From Acidobacteriota bacterium (GTDB lineage Bacteria; Acidobacteriota; Thermoanaerobaculia; Gp7-AA8): a stretch of DNA of 64,000 nucleotides. This document shows positions 36,516 through 46,335 of the stretch, in pieces. Both the position numbers and the translations under genes were made by a program. The DNA lies in the NCBI GenBank assembly GCA_021781455.1, contig JAJXWV010000075.1:23525-87524 (forward strand), written 5' to 3'. Position 1 is the stretch's first letter. Each line of letters opens with the position of its first letter. The notes beneath the pieces are model-generated. The model did no database searches. It was not told where the DNA came from and saw only the letters and a program-made list of their open reading frames with translations.

Positions 36516-39500
36516 ATGCGAGTTGGAAACCGACTAATCCCCCTTATTTTCTTGCTGTTGCTGTTCTCGGCCCTGTCAGCGTCCGCGCAGATCATGGGCA
36601 ACCTTGCCGGCACCGTCACGAGCGACAAAGCGCCGCTTCCGGGCGTCACCGTGACGATTTCTTCGCAGTCGATGCAGGGCACCCGAACCGGAATGACGGA
36701 CGTCAACGGGAACTACAGCTTCGCGTCCATTCCACCGGGCACCTACCGGATCCGATTCGAAATGCAGGGTCTGCAGACCGTGACGCGTCCCTCTGTGGCG
36801 GTTCCCGTCGGCAGCACCGCGCGCGCCGATGCGGACTTGAAAGTCTCCAGAGTGACCGAGGCCATCACGATCACGGCCGCAGCGCCGGCCGTGCTCGAGA
36901 CCACTGAGGTCCAGACAAACCTGCAGCAGAACGTCATCAACAAGCTGCCGACCGGGCGCACACCCCAGGGCGTTGCGCTCCTCGCGCCGGGCGTCACCTC
37001 GGGCGGTCCTCGCCAGGCCATGGTCATGGCGGGCGCAACGGCCGACCAGAATCTCGTGATGGTCGACGGCGCCGTCATCCAGGAGAATCTCCGCGGCCAG
37101 CAGCAGCCGCTCTTCATCGAGGACGCGATCCAGGAGACGACGATCATGACCGGCGGGATCTCCGCCGAGTACGGCCGCTTCATGGGCGGCGTCGTGAACT
37201 CGATCTCCAAGTCCGGAGGCAACGACTTCCACGGCAGCTACCGCGACAACTTCAGCAATCCCGCCTGGACACAGCCGAGCAAATTCGGTGAGCCACGCGC
37301 CCGCCGCATCTGGGGCCAGGTCCATGAGGCCACCCTCGGCGGCCGCATCATCCAGGACCGGCTGTGGTTCTTCGGCGCAGCTCGTAAGACGAAGGCCACC
37401 ACGACCCGCAGCTTCGCTCAGCCCGGAACGGGACCCTACCAGACCTTCGGCGTGCTCAACGACGAGAAGCGCTATGAAGGAAAGCTGACCGGACAGATCA
37501 CTCCGAAGTACTCGTTGATGGCCACCGGCCTGAAGACGAAAGCGCTGTCGACGAACAACTGTCAGTTGGGCTGCCTCGATCCGTCGACGATCGATCCCAG
37601 CGTGCAGAACCCGTACGACATCTACTCGGCGCACTTCAACGGTGTCATCACCAACAACTGGTTGATCGAGTCGTTGTACTCGCGCAAGACCTTCCTCTTC
37701 GTCGGCTATGGCGGCGTGGGGAAGGACCCGGCGACCAATTCGCCGATGGGTGTCTACAACACCTCCGGGACGAGCCGCCTCGGCTTCACCAACTCGCCGT
37801 ACTTCTGCGGCGACTGCGGAGACGAGTCGCGCAACAACAACTCCTGGAACCTGAAGAGCAACTATTACTTGTCGACCAAGGCGCTCGGCTCGCACAACAT
37901 CGTGGCGGGGTTTGAGCGTTGGGCGGAGAATCGCTACTCCAACAACTACCAGTCGCCGACGAACTTCGTGATGTACACGTACGCGACCGCCTCGAGCCTG
38001 CAGCGGCAGGCCGATGGCACGCCGCTCGTGACCGTTCGTGGCAGCACCCCCGGTAGCAATACCTGGATTGACTACTTCCCGGTCCTGACGCCGTCGCTCG
38101 GGTCGAACCTCCGCACCCGATCGGGATTCGTCAACGACAAGTGGGATTTCAACAGCCACTGGAGCTTCCAGATCGGCGGCCGCTACGACAAGAACGACTC
38201 GTTCGACTCGCTGCACAGGCCGACGGCCAACGACGCCTACTTCAGCCCGCGCCTCGGAGCCAATTACGACATCCGCGGCGACGGCCGGTTCCGCCTGACC
38301 GCCGGATACAACACCTACGTCGGGCGCCTCGCGGAAGGCATCAACGGACTGGGCTCGCCGGCTGGAAATCCGGCCACATTCATCTACGAGTATCGCGGAC
38401 CGGACTTCGCTTCAGTCCCCGTCCCCCAGGCCGCGCAGATCATCATGAACTGGTTCATCGGCAACGGCGGGCCCAGCGCGGCGAACAATCACCTCTGCGG
38501 CCCGAATGACGACACCTCGGTGTGCATCCTTCAGCAGAGCGTTCCGGGCGCACAGACGCAGATCCTCGGCTCGCTCAAGTCGCCGCACGTCAACGAGTGG
38601 ACCGTCGGCGGCGGCATGCAGCTCGGCCGCGGGTATATTCGCGCCGACTACCTCAACCGCAACTGGAAGGATTTCTACGTCACCGAGACGAACCTCCATA
38701 CCGGGACGGTCGTGATCAACGGAAACACCGTCACGCGGAATCTGATCTCGAATTCGAGCGACCTCACCCGGACGTACAAAGGCCTCATGACCCAGTTCCA
38801 GTATCAATTCCCGCACAACCTCAACTTCGGCGGGAACTGGACCTACTCGCAGCTGCGAGGCAATGCGGTCCAGGAAAACGTCGGCAACGGTCCGACCACC
38901 GATGGCGGCTGGATCCTGACGTATCCGGAGTACCAGGGATTCGCGCAGAACAAGCCGGTCGGAAAGCTCGATGCCGACCAGCCTCACAAGGTCCGCGCGT
39001 GGCTTTCCTACGACCTCCACACGCCCGTCGGCAATCTGAACTTCGGTGCGATCCAGCGCTATGAGTCCGGATTCCCGTATTCCGCGGTTGGCTCGGTCGA
39101 CGACCGCTACAGCGCGAACTTCTACGGCACCGGCAAGGCCGGCGGCATCCAGAACCCCGGCTACGCCTCGGGCATCCCCACCAGCGTGACGTACTTCTTC
39201 TCCGACCGCGGCGCATTCCGGACCAAGGCCATGCGCGCTACGGACCTGTCGGCCACGTATTCCTACGGCATCAGGGGCGCCGAGCTCTACACGACCGGCT
39301 ACGTCACGAACATCTTCAACGCGCAGTCGGTCACCTATCTCTCCTCAGACGGCGGCGCCTCGACCGTCAACACCACGATCCGCACGGCGCTGACCAGCCG
39401 GTCGGGCCTGTTGCGCTTCAACCCGTTCGTCGACAAGCCCGTCCAGTGCCCGACCGCGGACACGGCGGCGCAGTGCACGGCTCTCGGCGCGAACTGGCAG

Positions 39501-39587
39501 ATTCCGACGACGTTCGGTACGCCGACCTCGAAGGACGCCTACCAGACGCCTCGCACCTACAGCCTGGCGGTCGGTCTGCGGTTCTAG
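36516..39587 (+). CDS. TonB-dependent / Oar-like outer-membrane receptor 1
   Basis: A 1023-residue outer-membrane protein: signal peptide (1-25, ending SASAQ), carboxypeptidase-regulatory-like beta-sandwich (about 28-110: APLPGVTVTISS, DVNGNYSFASIPPGTYRI), plug domain (about 115-240: VLETTEVQTNLQQ, IQETTIMTGGISAEYGR) and a beta-barrel ending in an aromatic-terminal strand (YSLAVGLRF), as outer-membrane barrels do. No obvious N-terminal TonB box. Relatives of the Oar and SusC-like type import large nutrients or adhesins; the ligand is unknown. It is one of three receptors in a row and shows strong similarity to the copies at 40533 and 60352. A terminator follows. Confidence 0.88.
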   Translation: MRVGNRLIPLIFLLLLFSALSASAQIMGNLAGTVTSDKAPLPGVTVTISSQSMQGTRTGMTDVNGNYSFASIPPGTYRIRFEMQGLQTVTRPSVAVPVGSTARADADLKVSRVTEAITITAAAPAVLETTEVQTNLQQNVINKLPTGRTPQGVALLAPGVTSGGPRQAMVMAGATADQNLVMVDGAVIQENLRGQQQPLFIEDAIQETTIMTGGISAEYGRFMGGVVNSISKSGGNDFHGSYRDNFSNPAWTQPSKFGEPRARRIWGQVHEATLGGRIIQDRLWFFGAARKTKATTTRSFAQPGTGPYQTFGVLNDEKRYEGKLTGQITPKYSLMATGLKTKALSTNNCQLGCLDPSTIDPSVQNPYDIYSAHFNGVITNNWLIESLYSRKTFLFVGYGGVGKDPATNSPMGVYNTSGTSRLGFTNSPYFCGDCGDESRNNNSWNLKSNYYLSTKALGSHNIVAGFERWAENRYSNNYQSPTNFVMYTYATASSLQRQADGTPLVTVRGSTPGSNTWIDYFPVLTPSLGSNLRTRSGFVNDKWDFNSHWSFQIGGRYDKNDSFDSLHRPTANDAYFSPRLGANYDIRGDGRFRLTAGYNTYVGRLAEGINGLGSPAGNPATFIYEYRGPDFASVPVPQAAQIIMNWFIGNGGPSAANNHLCGPNDDTSVCILQQSVPGAQTQILGSLKSPHVNEWTVGGGMQLGRGYIRADYLNRNWKDFYVTETNLHTGTVVINGNTVTRNLISNSSDLTRTYKGLMTQFQYQFPHNLNFGGNWTYSQLRGNAVQENVGNGPTTDGGWILTYPEYQGFAQNKPVGKLDADQPHKVRAWLSYDLHTPVGNLNFGAIQRYESGFPYSAVGSVDDRYSANFYGTGKAGGIQNPGYASGIPTSVTYFFSDRGAFRTKAMRATDLSATYSYGIRGAELYTTGYVTNIFNAQSVTYLSSDGGASTVNTTIRTALTSRSGLLRFNPFVDKPVQCPTADTAAQCTALGANWQIPTTFGTPTSKDAYQTPRTYSLAVGLRF

Positions 39588-39613
39588 TCTCTCGCTCCAC
39601 TCATAGACCAGCG

Positions 39614-39645
39614 AACGCCCCGGCTCCGGCCGGGGCGTTCCTGTT
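39614..39645 (+). terminator. Rho-independent terminator of receptor 1
   Basis: Stem AACGCCCCGG/CCGGGGCGTT with a short loop, followed by CCTGTTT, 26 bases after the stop codon. Confidence 0.8.
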
Positions 39646-39656
39646 TAGGCGAACAT

Positions 39657-40041
39657 CGGAGAGCGGGTCTCCAGACCCGCAGCCGGCCGCGGTCCCCGCG
39701 GCCGGCTGACAAGCGTGGCGAACGAATCCGCGCGTCGTCACGCGCCGCGCAATCAGGTTCGCTTTTTAGTCGCCCGCGGGGACCGCTGGCGATAGGCGGC
39801 GGAGCCGCCGAAAGAACTTAGCGGCGGCCGTCAGGCCGCCGTCCGATCGCCGCAACCCGGCGTCCGAGCGCGCGTAGCGTGCGACAGAGCCTCGTGCCAC
39901 CAGCATTCTGTCGGGCACTCCGTGCCCTCGTACGCTGACGCGATCGCTTGCTTCGGCGGCCTCGCGGCCGCCGCTAAATTCTGACGGCGGCTACGCCGCC
40001 TTTCGACCGCGGGCGACTGCGGGTCGGAGACCCGCTCTCCG
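39657..40041. repeat. Multi-layer nested palindrome, about 385 bases
   Basis: Going inward on both sides the layers match in order: CGGAGAGCGGGTCTCCAGAC with GTCGGAGACCCGCTCTCCG; GTCGCCCGCGG with CCGCGGGCGAC; AGGCGGCGGAGCCGCC with GGCGGCTACGCCGCCT; TTAGCGGCGGCCGTCAGGCC with GGCCTCGCGGCCGCCGCTAA; and a GCGTAGCGTGCGACAGA unit with TCTGTCGGGCACTCCGTGCC. This looks like successive insertion of palindromes into palindromes. Confidence 0.85.
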
Positions 40042-40532
40042 CAGCGCCCCCAATTCGGATTTCCGGGCGGATTGCGCCGGACAATTGAATCCGGACCATC
40101 CTAGTCCGCTTTAAAGACCATACCTAAGTCATTACGCTGCAGTGTGTTTACATCTGCATGTAACATCGGTCACATATCTGCAGTGATCCCCGCCAGTTCC
40201 ACACAAATTGCGAGGTGCGCGGGGTTGAACATCTCTCGGCCAGCGAACGTGTATCCAGTCGGTCTGCTTCGGCGACTGTCGCGGGAGGCCCGTCTGCGCA
40301 CGGCCGAATCGTTCCTGGCCCGCCTCTTCGTGGCAGCGGGCAAATCGGACGAGAGCCGTCACCGCCGGGCTCTGTCCGCATCCAACGTCCAGTTCCAAAC
40401 GGAATCGGCCCTGAGTGATGCCGCGCGTGACGGCATGCGCGCAGGGCGGCAGCGCATGAACGTGCGCTGAGGTCGCAGCCAGTGAGGAGCCTGGCGCGTC
40501 GCTGTCCGCGTTTTTCGTCCTAAGGAGGAAGC
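40042..40532. other. 490-base gap, no gene seen
   Basis: Upstream region of receptor 2. A frame at 40144-40470 is open but has no coding character. Around 40125-40185 the sequence is AT-richer, with possible promoter elements I cannot fix. The receptor's AAGGAGG ribosome binding site is at about 40522-40528. Confidence 0.45.
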
Positions 40533-43500
40533 ATGAGGTTCCGGATTCTCCCCTTGATCGCCGTCATGCTCATGGCGGCCGCCCCACTCCTGGCCCAGGG
40601 CGTGGGAACGACCTCGTCACTCAGCGGCATCGTCACCACTGGCGGCAAGCCGCTGCCGGGCGTCACGGTCACGATCGCGTCGCCGGCGCTGCAGGGCACG
40701 CGAACGTCCGTGACCGGAGAAGGCGGCGGGTACAACTTCCCCTCCCTTCCGCCGGGGCAGTACACCGTGACGTTCGAACTGGAAGGAATGCAGCGTCTGA
40801 CGCGGAAGGTCTCGCTGGAGCTTGCCACGTCGCAGCACCTCGACGCGGCGATGCGCCTGGCCTCGGTGGCCGAGGCGATCACGGTGACGGCTGCCGCACC
40901 GGCGGTGCTGGAAACCACGGAAGTGTCGCGCAACTTCGACCAGAAAAAGATCCAGCAGTTGCCGGTCCGGCGCAATGTGCGGGACACGGTCCTGCTGGCG
41001 CCGGGGGTCAACGCGAACGGACCGAACCAGCAGATCATGATCTCCGGCGGCCCGTCCTACGACAATCTCTTCCTCATCAACGGCGTCGTCGTCAACGAAA
41101 ACCTGCGCGGGCAGCCGCACAACCTCTTCATCGAGGACGCCATCCAGGAGACGACCACTCTGACCGGCGGCATCTCCGCGGAGTACGGCCGTTTCACGGG
41201 CGGCGTGGTCTCCGCCATCACCAAGTCCGGCGGCAACCAGTTCAGCGGATCGCTGCGCGACTCGATCACCGACCCGAAGTGGATCGCCACGACTGCGTAT
41301 CCCGGCGGTGAGCCCGCGCATCCGAACGTCCGCTCCAACGTCTACGAAGCAACTCTCGGCGGCTATGCTCTGAAGGACCGCCTCTGGTTCTTCGCCGCCG
41401 GCCGCCACACCAAGGGCGCCCCGGCCAACGGCTTCAACGCCCAGGTCACCGGCGTCTCCGGCACCAACGGCAAGAGCTCCGGCATCACCTTCCGGGGCCT
41501 CTCGTTCCTCAACACCGACGACGAGGACCGTTATGAAGCGAAGCTGACCGGCAACATCACGCAGAAGCACACCCTGGTCGCCTCTTACCTCAACGTGAAG
41601 TTCATCGAGAACAACAACTTCTTCCCGCCGATCTACGACCAGGCCTCGATCGTCACGCAGCGCTCGCTGCCGAACAGCCTCAAGGCTCTTGCGTACAACG
41701 GCATCCTGACCTCGAACGCGCTCATCGAAGCGCAGATCTCGCAGAAGAAGTTCGCCTTCGTCCACAGCGGCGGACTGTTCAACGACCAGATCCGCGGGAC
41801 ATGGATCGCGGACTCGAGCGCCCGCTTCAATGCGCCCGTCTTCTGCGGCAACTGCACGAATGAAGAAAGGAACAACGACCTCGGGAGCGTGAAAGGCCAT
41901 TACTTCCTGAACACGAAGTCGCTCGGCAATCACGACTTCGTCGTCGGCGGAGAGCTCTACAAGGAAACGCGTTTGGTCAACAACAATCAGTCGGCCAGCA
42001 ACTTCGAGGTCTTCAGCACCGGCACCGCGAACTTCCTGCCGGGCGATCCCACTCCCTATGCGCACTTCATTCCCAACAGCACCGCCATCGCCTACCGCCC
42101 CATCCTCCTGAACTCGACCGGCGATCACTTCAACACCACCGGCATCTTCGTCAACGACAAGTGGGACCTCAACAGCCGGGTGAACCTCAACGTCGGCGTT
42201 CGCTACGACAAGAACAACGCACATGACGCGACAGGCAACCTCGTTTCCGACGACCACGCCTTCAGCCCCCGTCTGGCCGCGCTGTGGGACATCGAGGGCA
42301 ACGGCCATGACCGCGTGAACCTCAGCTACGCCAAGTACGTCTCCAAGATCACGGACGGCAACGCCGGCGGCGCCGGCAACGCGGCGGGCACTCCGGCCCT
42401 GTTCGAGTGGTTCTACAACGGTCCGGCCATCAACCCGGTCGACAGCAACGGCGTCATCATCGGCACGCCGCTGGCGCCGCAGGACGCGCTGAAGCAGCTC
42501 TTCGACTGGTTCAACAACCAGAACTGCGACAGCCAGGGCCGCTGCGGCATCAACGCCGTCGGCACCCTGATCGCCAGCAGCTACCCCGGCTTCACCCAGC
42601 GCATCCTCAACCCGATCAAGTCGCCGAGCGTCAACGAGATCAGCGCCGGCTACGGTCGTCAGTTCGGAACGTCGGGCTACGCCCGCGTCGACCTGATCAA
42701 GCGCGACTGGCACGACTTCTACGGATTGATGGTCAACTCCACCACCGGACAGATCACCGCACCGAACGGCACGGTCAACGATCTGGCGGTGCTCGTGAAC
42801 GACAATCGCTCCATCAAGCGCTACTACCGCGCCGCCCAGATGAACTTCGCCTGGAACGCGATGAGACGGATCAACATCGGCGGCGGCTATACGTTCTCCA
42901 CTCTCCGCGGCAACGACACCGACGAAGCCGACGGCACCGCCACCTCGCCGATCACGGGCAGCGACATCTTCTATCCGGAGTACACCAACTACGCGCAGCG
43001 CCAGCCGATGGGGTTCCTCTCCGGCGACGTGAAGCACCGCGGACGCGTGTGGGCCAGCTATGACATGCCCACCCGCTTCGGCAATTTCAACTGGTCGCTG
43101 ATTCAGTCCGCCGACTCCGGCCGCGCCTATTCGGCAATCGGAACCGTCGATCCGACCGGCACGACCACGAACTTCAAGTTCGCCGGCGCTCCCACCAAGC
43201 CGAGCTACTACGTCGGCACCCCGGCCAATCCGAATGTGCCTTCGCAGCTGAACACCGCGCAGAACTACTTCTTCAGCAAGCGCGGCCAGTTCCGGACGCC
43301 CTCGGTCTTCTCCACCGACCTCGCCCTCAACTACGAGATCCCGGTCTCCCGCGCCACGATCTTCATCCAGGGTCAGGCCATCAACATCTTCAACGAGTCG
43401 AAGGTGAACAACCTGGTCGGCGGACAGTTCAATACGACGGTCCTGACCACTCGCTCGAACGGCTCAGCTTCGACCGGCCTCTCGCCGTTCAACCCGTTCA

Positions 43501-43658
43501 CAGGGACGCCGATCGAGTGCCCGCAGGGCGCGTCCGCCGCGACCTGCAAGGGCCTCGGCGCGAACTGGCAGAAGGGCCCGCTGTTCGGCACCGGCCTGAG
43601 CAAGGACGCGTACCAGACGCCGCGGACGTATCGCCTCTCCGCGGGAGTGCGCTTCTAG
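40533..43658 (+). CDS. TonB-dependent / Oar-like outer-membrane receptor 2
   Basis: A 1041-residue paralogue of receptor 1: signal peptide (1-21, ending PLLAQ), carboxypeptidase-regulatory-like domain (GKPLPGVTVTIASPALQG, GGYNFPSLPPGQYTV), plug (SAEYGRFTGGVVSAITKSGG) and a beta-barrel ending YRLSAGVRF. Paired cysteines in extracellular-loop positions (FCGNCTNEE, NCDSQGRCG) occur also in the sister copies and probably form disulfides. A strong AAGGAGG precedes the ATG. Own promoter likely, since a terminator and a large nested palindrome separate it from receptor 1; its own terminator follows at 43683. Confidence 0.88.
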   Translation: MRFRILPLIAVMLMAAAPLLAQGVGTTSSLSGIVTTGGKPLPGVTVTIASPALQGTRTSVTGEGGGYNFPSLPPGQYTVTFELEGMQRLTRKVSLELATSQHLDAAMRLASVAEAITVTAAAPAVLETTEVSRNFDQKKIQQLPVRRNVRDTVLLAPGVNANGPNQQIMISGGPSYDNLFLINGVVVNENLRGQPHNLFIEDAIQETTTLTGGISAEYGRFTGGVVSAITKSGGNQFSGSLRDSITDPKWIATTAYPGGEPAHPNVRSNVYEATLGGYALKDRLWFFAAGRHTKGAPANGFNAQVTGVSGTNGKSSGITFRGLSFLNTDDEDRYEAKLTGNITQKHTLVASYLNVKFIENNNFFPPIYDQASIVTQRSLPNSLKALAYNGILTSNALIEAQISQKKFAFVHSGGLFNDQIRGTWIADSSARFNAPVFCGNCTNEERNNDLGSVKGHYFLNTKSLGNHDFVVGGELYKETRLVNNNQSASNFEVFSTGTANFLPGDPTPYAHFIPNSTAIAYRPILLNSTGDHFNTTGIFVNDKWDLNSRVNLNVGVRYDKNNAHDATGNLVSDDHAFSPRLAALWDIEGNGHDRVNLSYAKYVSKITDGNAGGAGNAAGTPALFEWFYNGPAINPVDSNGVIIGTPLAPQDALKQLFDWFNNQNCDSQGRCGINAVGTLIASSYPGFTQRILNPIKSPSVNEISAGYGRQFGTSGYARVDLIKRDWHDFYGLMVNSTTGQITAPNGTVNDLAVLVNDNRSIKRYYRAAQMNFAWNAMRRINIGGGYTFSTLRGNDTDEADGTATSPITGSDIFYPEYTNYAQRQPMGFLSGDVKHRGRVWASYDMPTRFGNFNWSLIQSADSGRAYSAIGTVDPTGTTTNFKFAGAPTKPSYYVGTPANPNVPSQLNTAQNYFFSKRGQFRTPSVFSTDLALNYEIPVSRATIFIQGQAINIFNESKVNNLVGGQFNTTVLTTRSNGSASTGLSPFNPFTGTPIECPQGASAATCKGLGANWQKGPLFGTGLSKDAYQTPRTYRLSAGVRF

Positions 43659-43682
43659 CTCATCGGCATCGGCAGTCTTCCG

Positions 43683-43714
43683 AGGCGTGGCGCGTTAGGC
43701 GCCACGCCTTTTTT
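43683..43714 (+). terminator. Rho-independent terminator of receptor 2
   Basis: Stem AGGCGTGGCGC/GGCGCCACGCCT with a small loop, then TTTTTT. Confidence 0.92.
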
Positions 43715-43751
43715 GGTCACAAGCCATCGGCAGGCGGCGCAACCGATGAGA

Positions 43752-44010
43752 GGCGGCGGGACAATGAAAGGCGGCGGAGCCGACAAAAGGCGGCGAGCCG
43801 ACAAAAGGCGGCGGAGCCGCCGTAAGAACTTAGCGGCGGCCGTCAGGCCGCCGTCCCTGCACCGAACCCAGCGTCCAAGCGCGCGGAGCGCGCGACAGAG
43901 CCTTGCGTCGAGCCTTCTGTCGGGCACTCCGTGCCTGGTACGCTGATGCGATCGCTGATTCCGGCGGCCTCACGGCCGCCGCTAAATTCCTACGGCGGCT
44001 CCGCCGCCTC
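43752..44010. repeat. Nested palindrome, third copy of the GGCGGCCGTCAGGCCGCC family
   Basis: AGGCGGCGGAGCC appears three times in tandem on the left (43752, about 43778, 43806), followed by TTAGCGGCGGCCGTCAGGCC; the right side has GGCCTCACGGCCGCCGCTAA and CGGCGGCTCCGCCGCCT. A GCGCGGAGCGCGCGACAGA unit with TCTGTCGGGCACTCCGTGCC lies inside. Same order of layers as 39657-40041, but with the outer arms missing. Confidence 0.85.
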
Positions 44011-44091
44011 TCGAGCTCGTCGCCTCGCGAATTAGCAGGGAGACCGCAATCCAATTTGCAGAATCGGCTGAGCGCCTGCGCCAGCCCGTCC

Positions 44092-44241
44092 TCAGCGCCG
44101 TTTGAAGTACTGCACGGCTCGCTCGTGTTTTTCCGCCGCGGCCCGGGTGGAAAAAGTGCCGAGGTTGCGACGTTTGCCGCTCTTCGGGCTCTTCTTGCGC
44201 GAGTAGAGCCGGTACTCGCCCGACTTCAGTTTTCGGATCAT
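44092..44241 (-). CDS. Conserved 49-residue basic protein
   Basis: A very small, highly basic protein: MIRKLKSGEYRLYSRK, then GKRRNLGTFSTRAAAEKHER and a C-terminal FKRR. It has an AGGAGG ribosome binding site at proper distance from ATG 44241. I recall near-identical small hypothetical proteins in other bacteria; the core (short strands, then KRRNLGTF, then a helix) resembles an AP2-like or integrase N-terminal DNA-binding fold, which is inference. It lies between two palindromic repeats and does not share an operon with its neighbours. Confidence 0.75.
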   Translation of the reverse strand: MIRKLKSGEYRLYSRKKSPKSGKRRNLGTFSTRAAAEKHERAVQYFKRR

Positions 44242-44290
44242 CAGGTCGTACCTCCTGACCGTCCGATCGGTGCAAAGCGAACGCCGATGG

Positions 44291-44502
44291 CCCGTCACTC
44301 TGAGCCGGCGGAACCGCGGGGAAGGCGGGCGGGCGGAGCGGCGGAGCGCGGCGAAGAGTCTCCAGATTGCACGATCGCGGTGAGCCTGCTTCACACGCGA
44401 TCCGCTCCAGGTTGCGGATCGTCCCGGTAAGAGACTCTTCGCCGCGCTCCACCGCTCCCGCCACCAGCCGCCCCGCGGTTCCGCCGGCTCAGAGTGACGG
44501 GG
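44291..44502. repeat. Family A palindrome, empty copy
   Basis: Ends CCCGTCACTCTGAGCCGGCG and CGGCTCAGAGTGACGGG; inner arms GCGGCGAAGAGTCTC and AGACTCTTCGCCGCGC. The middle holds a GATCGTCCCGGTAAGAGACT segment shared with 46336-46503 and 53058-53223. Confidence 0.9.
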
Positions 44503-44545
44503 GCCTGCCCTCCGCGCACATTTTGCTGTACAACGCACGCCACAC

Positions 44546-46321
44546 ATGCGACCCACCTGGATTGCATTACTCGTCGTCGCCGTCGCCGCCGCCGCCTTCG
44601 GCCAGGGCGCGAGCTCCGCGATCGTCGGGACTGTCACGTCGAAGGGGAAGCCTCTGGTGCGGGCGCGCGTGACGATCGACTCCGCCGTCCTGCAGAACGT
44701 CCGCGTCACCACGACCACGACTCGCGGCACGTACTGGGCCGGCGTCCTTCCTCCCGGCACCTACAACGTCACCTTCTCGCACGCCGGCACGCAGACGATG
44801 ACGCGGAAGACCGAGGTGCGGCTCGGGCAGACCACGCGGCTGGATGCGGAGATCGAGCCGAGCACGGAAGGCGAAGAGATCACCACCACGGCGATCGTTC
44901 GCTCCATTCTCGAACGCCCGCAGATCGACACCTCCCTTTCTTCGGCCGAGATCAACGACCTTCCGATTGCGCGCGAGATCACCGCCCGCGACACCCTCGC
45001 GCCCGGAGTGCTCGGAATCTCGATCCGCCGCTCCGCATCGAACGCCTACATCGTCGATGGCGTCGAGCAGCGCGTTCGCGGTGACAACGTGGAGGTGGAG
45101 GAGGCGATCGGATTCGATTCGGTCATCCAGACGCCGATCTCGCCGGAGTACGGCCGCTTCAGCGGCGGAGTGGTCGTGGCCACCACGCGCAGCGGAGGCA
45201 ACGATCTCGACGGCTCGATGCGCGACACGATCACCAGCGAGCGCTGGATCGTCGGCGGCGAGCCGCAGGGCGCGTCCCTGCACTCGAAGGGCGAGGTCGT
45301 CCTCGGCGGCCGCATCATCCGCGACGCGCTCTGGTACTTCCTGGCCGGAGAGACGGGATCGACTGCCCTCGACGGGCGCGAGCGCTCGGCCATGGCGAAG
45401 CTGACCGGCAGCCCCGACTCGCACGACACCATCATCGGCATGGTCCTTCGCGCCACCCGGCCCGACGAGAGCCGCGCTGCGATCGACTACACGACCGTGC
45501 CCACGAAGAACAGCGTCATCGAGGCGCGGGCGGATACTTCGCGGGTCATCTACGGCCGGGAGCGGCACGGTGCGGTCGCGGCGCATGTCTTCATTCCTGC
45601 GCACGTCGGCGGCGAGCACACGATCACGGCGGGCGCCGAGGAGTTCCGCAGCGGCGTCTGTGGCGTAGCGATGGGTACAGAGCCGTGCCGCGAGCAAAGG
45701 CAGACGGCGGTCTTCATCGGCGATGACTGGGTGGCCGGGCGCTGGGTCGTGACCGCGGGCCTTCGGCGCGACAGTGATACCGGGAGCAGCCCGCGCGGCG
45801 GGATCGTCTACGACCTCTTTCCCGACGGACACGCTCGTATCAGCGCCACGTACGCGCGATATGCCGCATCGCCCGGCGACACGGCACGCGAGACGACGCT
45901 CGCCTACGCACAGCGGGTCTTTACGAATGGCTTCGGACGCGCTGCCCTCGTGCGTCGCGACTACGAATTCGGTGCGCACTACCGCGCTGTCGAGGGCGAG
46001 CTGCGCATGATCTACCTCCTCTTCACCATCGGTGGAACCATGACGGTTGCGCAGCACGGAGGCAACACGGCCGCGGTGTGGCTCAGCGCCACGCCGCCCG
46101 CGCTCGAGCAGCACGTCAACGCCTCGATCCTGGAGCGCTATCGCACCGGCGACGCCGCCACCGACCTCTCGATGCAGTACCGCTTCGGCCGCTTCATGGT
46201 CGAGCCCTTCATCAAGGTCGACCTGATGAACATCTTCAACCGCACGATGCCGGTGTTGTATGGCGAAGACCCGGTCGGCTCACACCGTGCGCTGCGATTG
46301 TCGATCGGCGCGCGGTTGTAG
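44546..46321 (+). CDS. Shortened Oar/TonB-type outer-membrane protein (receptor 3)
   Basis: A 591-residue relative of the two preceding receptors, little more than half their length. It keeps the signal peptide (1-20), the regulatory-like sandwich (VRARVTIDSAVLQNV, GVLPPGTYNVTF), a plug (EINDLPIAREITARDTLAPG, ISPEYGRFSGGVVVATTRSG) and a final strand (HRALRLSIGARL), but the barrel is short, so either strands are lost or loops are drastically reduced. Two cysteines (CGVAMGTEPC) suggest a loop disulfide. No good ribosome binding site is visible before ATG 44546, which is close to a family A palindrome. It may be a specialised receptor or a reduced paralogue. Confidence 0.75.
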   Translation: MRPTWIALLVVAVAAAAFGQGASSAIVGTVTSKGKPLVRARVTIDSAVLQNVRVTTTTTRGTYWAGVLPPGTYNVTFSHAGTQTMTRKTEVRLGQTTRLDAEIEPSTEGEEITTTAIVRSILERPQIDTSLSSAEINDLPIAREITARDTLAPGVLGISIRRSASNAYIVDGVEQRVRGDNVEVEEAIGFDSVIQTPISPEYGRFSGGVVVATTRSGGNDLDGSMRDTITSERWIVGGEPQGASLHSKGEVVLGGRIIRDALWYFLAGETGSTALDGRERSAMAKLTGSPDSHDTIIGMVLRATRPDESRAAIDYTTVPTKNSVIEARADTSRVIYGRERHGAVAAHVFIPAHVGGEHTITAGAEEFRSGVCGVAMGTEPCREQRQTAVFIGDDWVAGRWVVTAGLRRDSDTGSSPRGGIVYDLFPDGHARISATYARYAASPGDTARETTLAYAQRVFTNGFGRAALVRRDYEFGAHYRAVEGELRMIYLLFTIGGTMTVAQHGGNTAAVWLSATPPALEQHVNASILERYRTGDAATDLSMQYRFGRFMVEPFIKVDLMNIFNRTMPVLYGEDPVGSHRALRLSIGARL

Positions 46322-46335
46322 CGACGTTAGGCGGC

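Noticed and set aside
40144..40470. 108-codon frame upstream of receptor 2
   Set aside because: No ribosome binding site, no domain, composition unlike neighbouring genes.
40617..43037. 806-codon frame antisense to receptor 2
   Set aside because: Shadow of a repetitive beta-barrel gene; no start signal or family resemblance.
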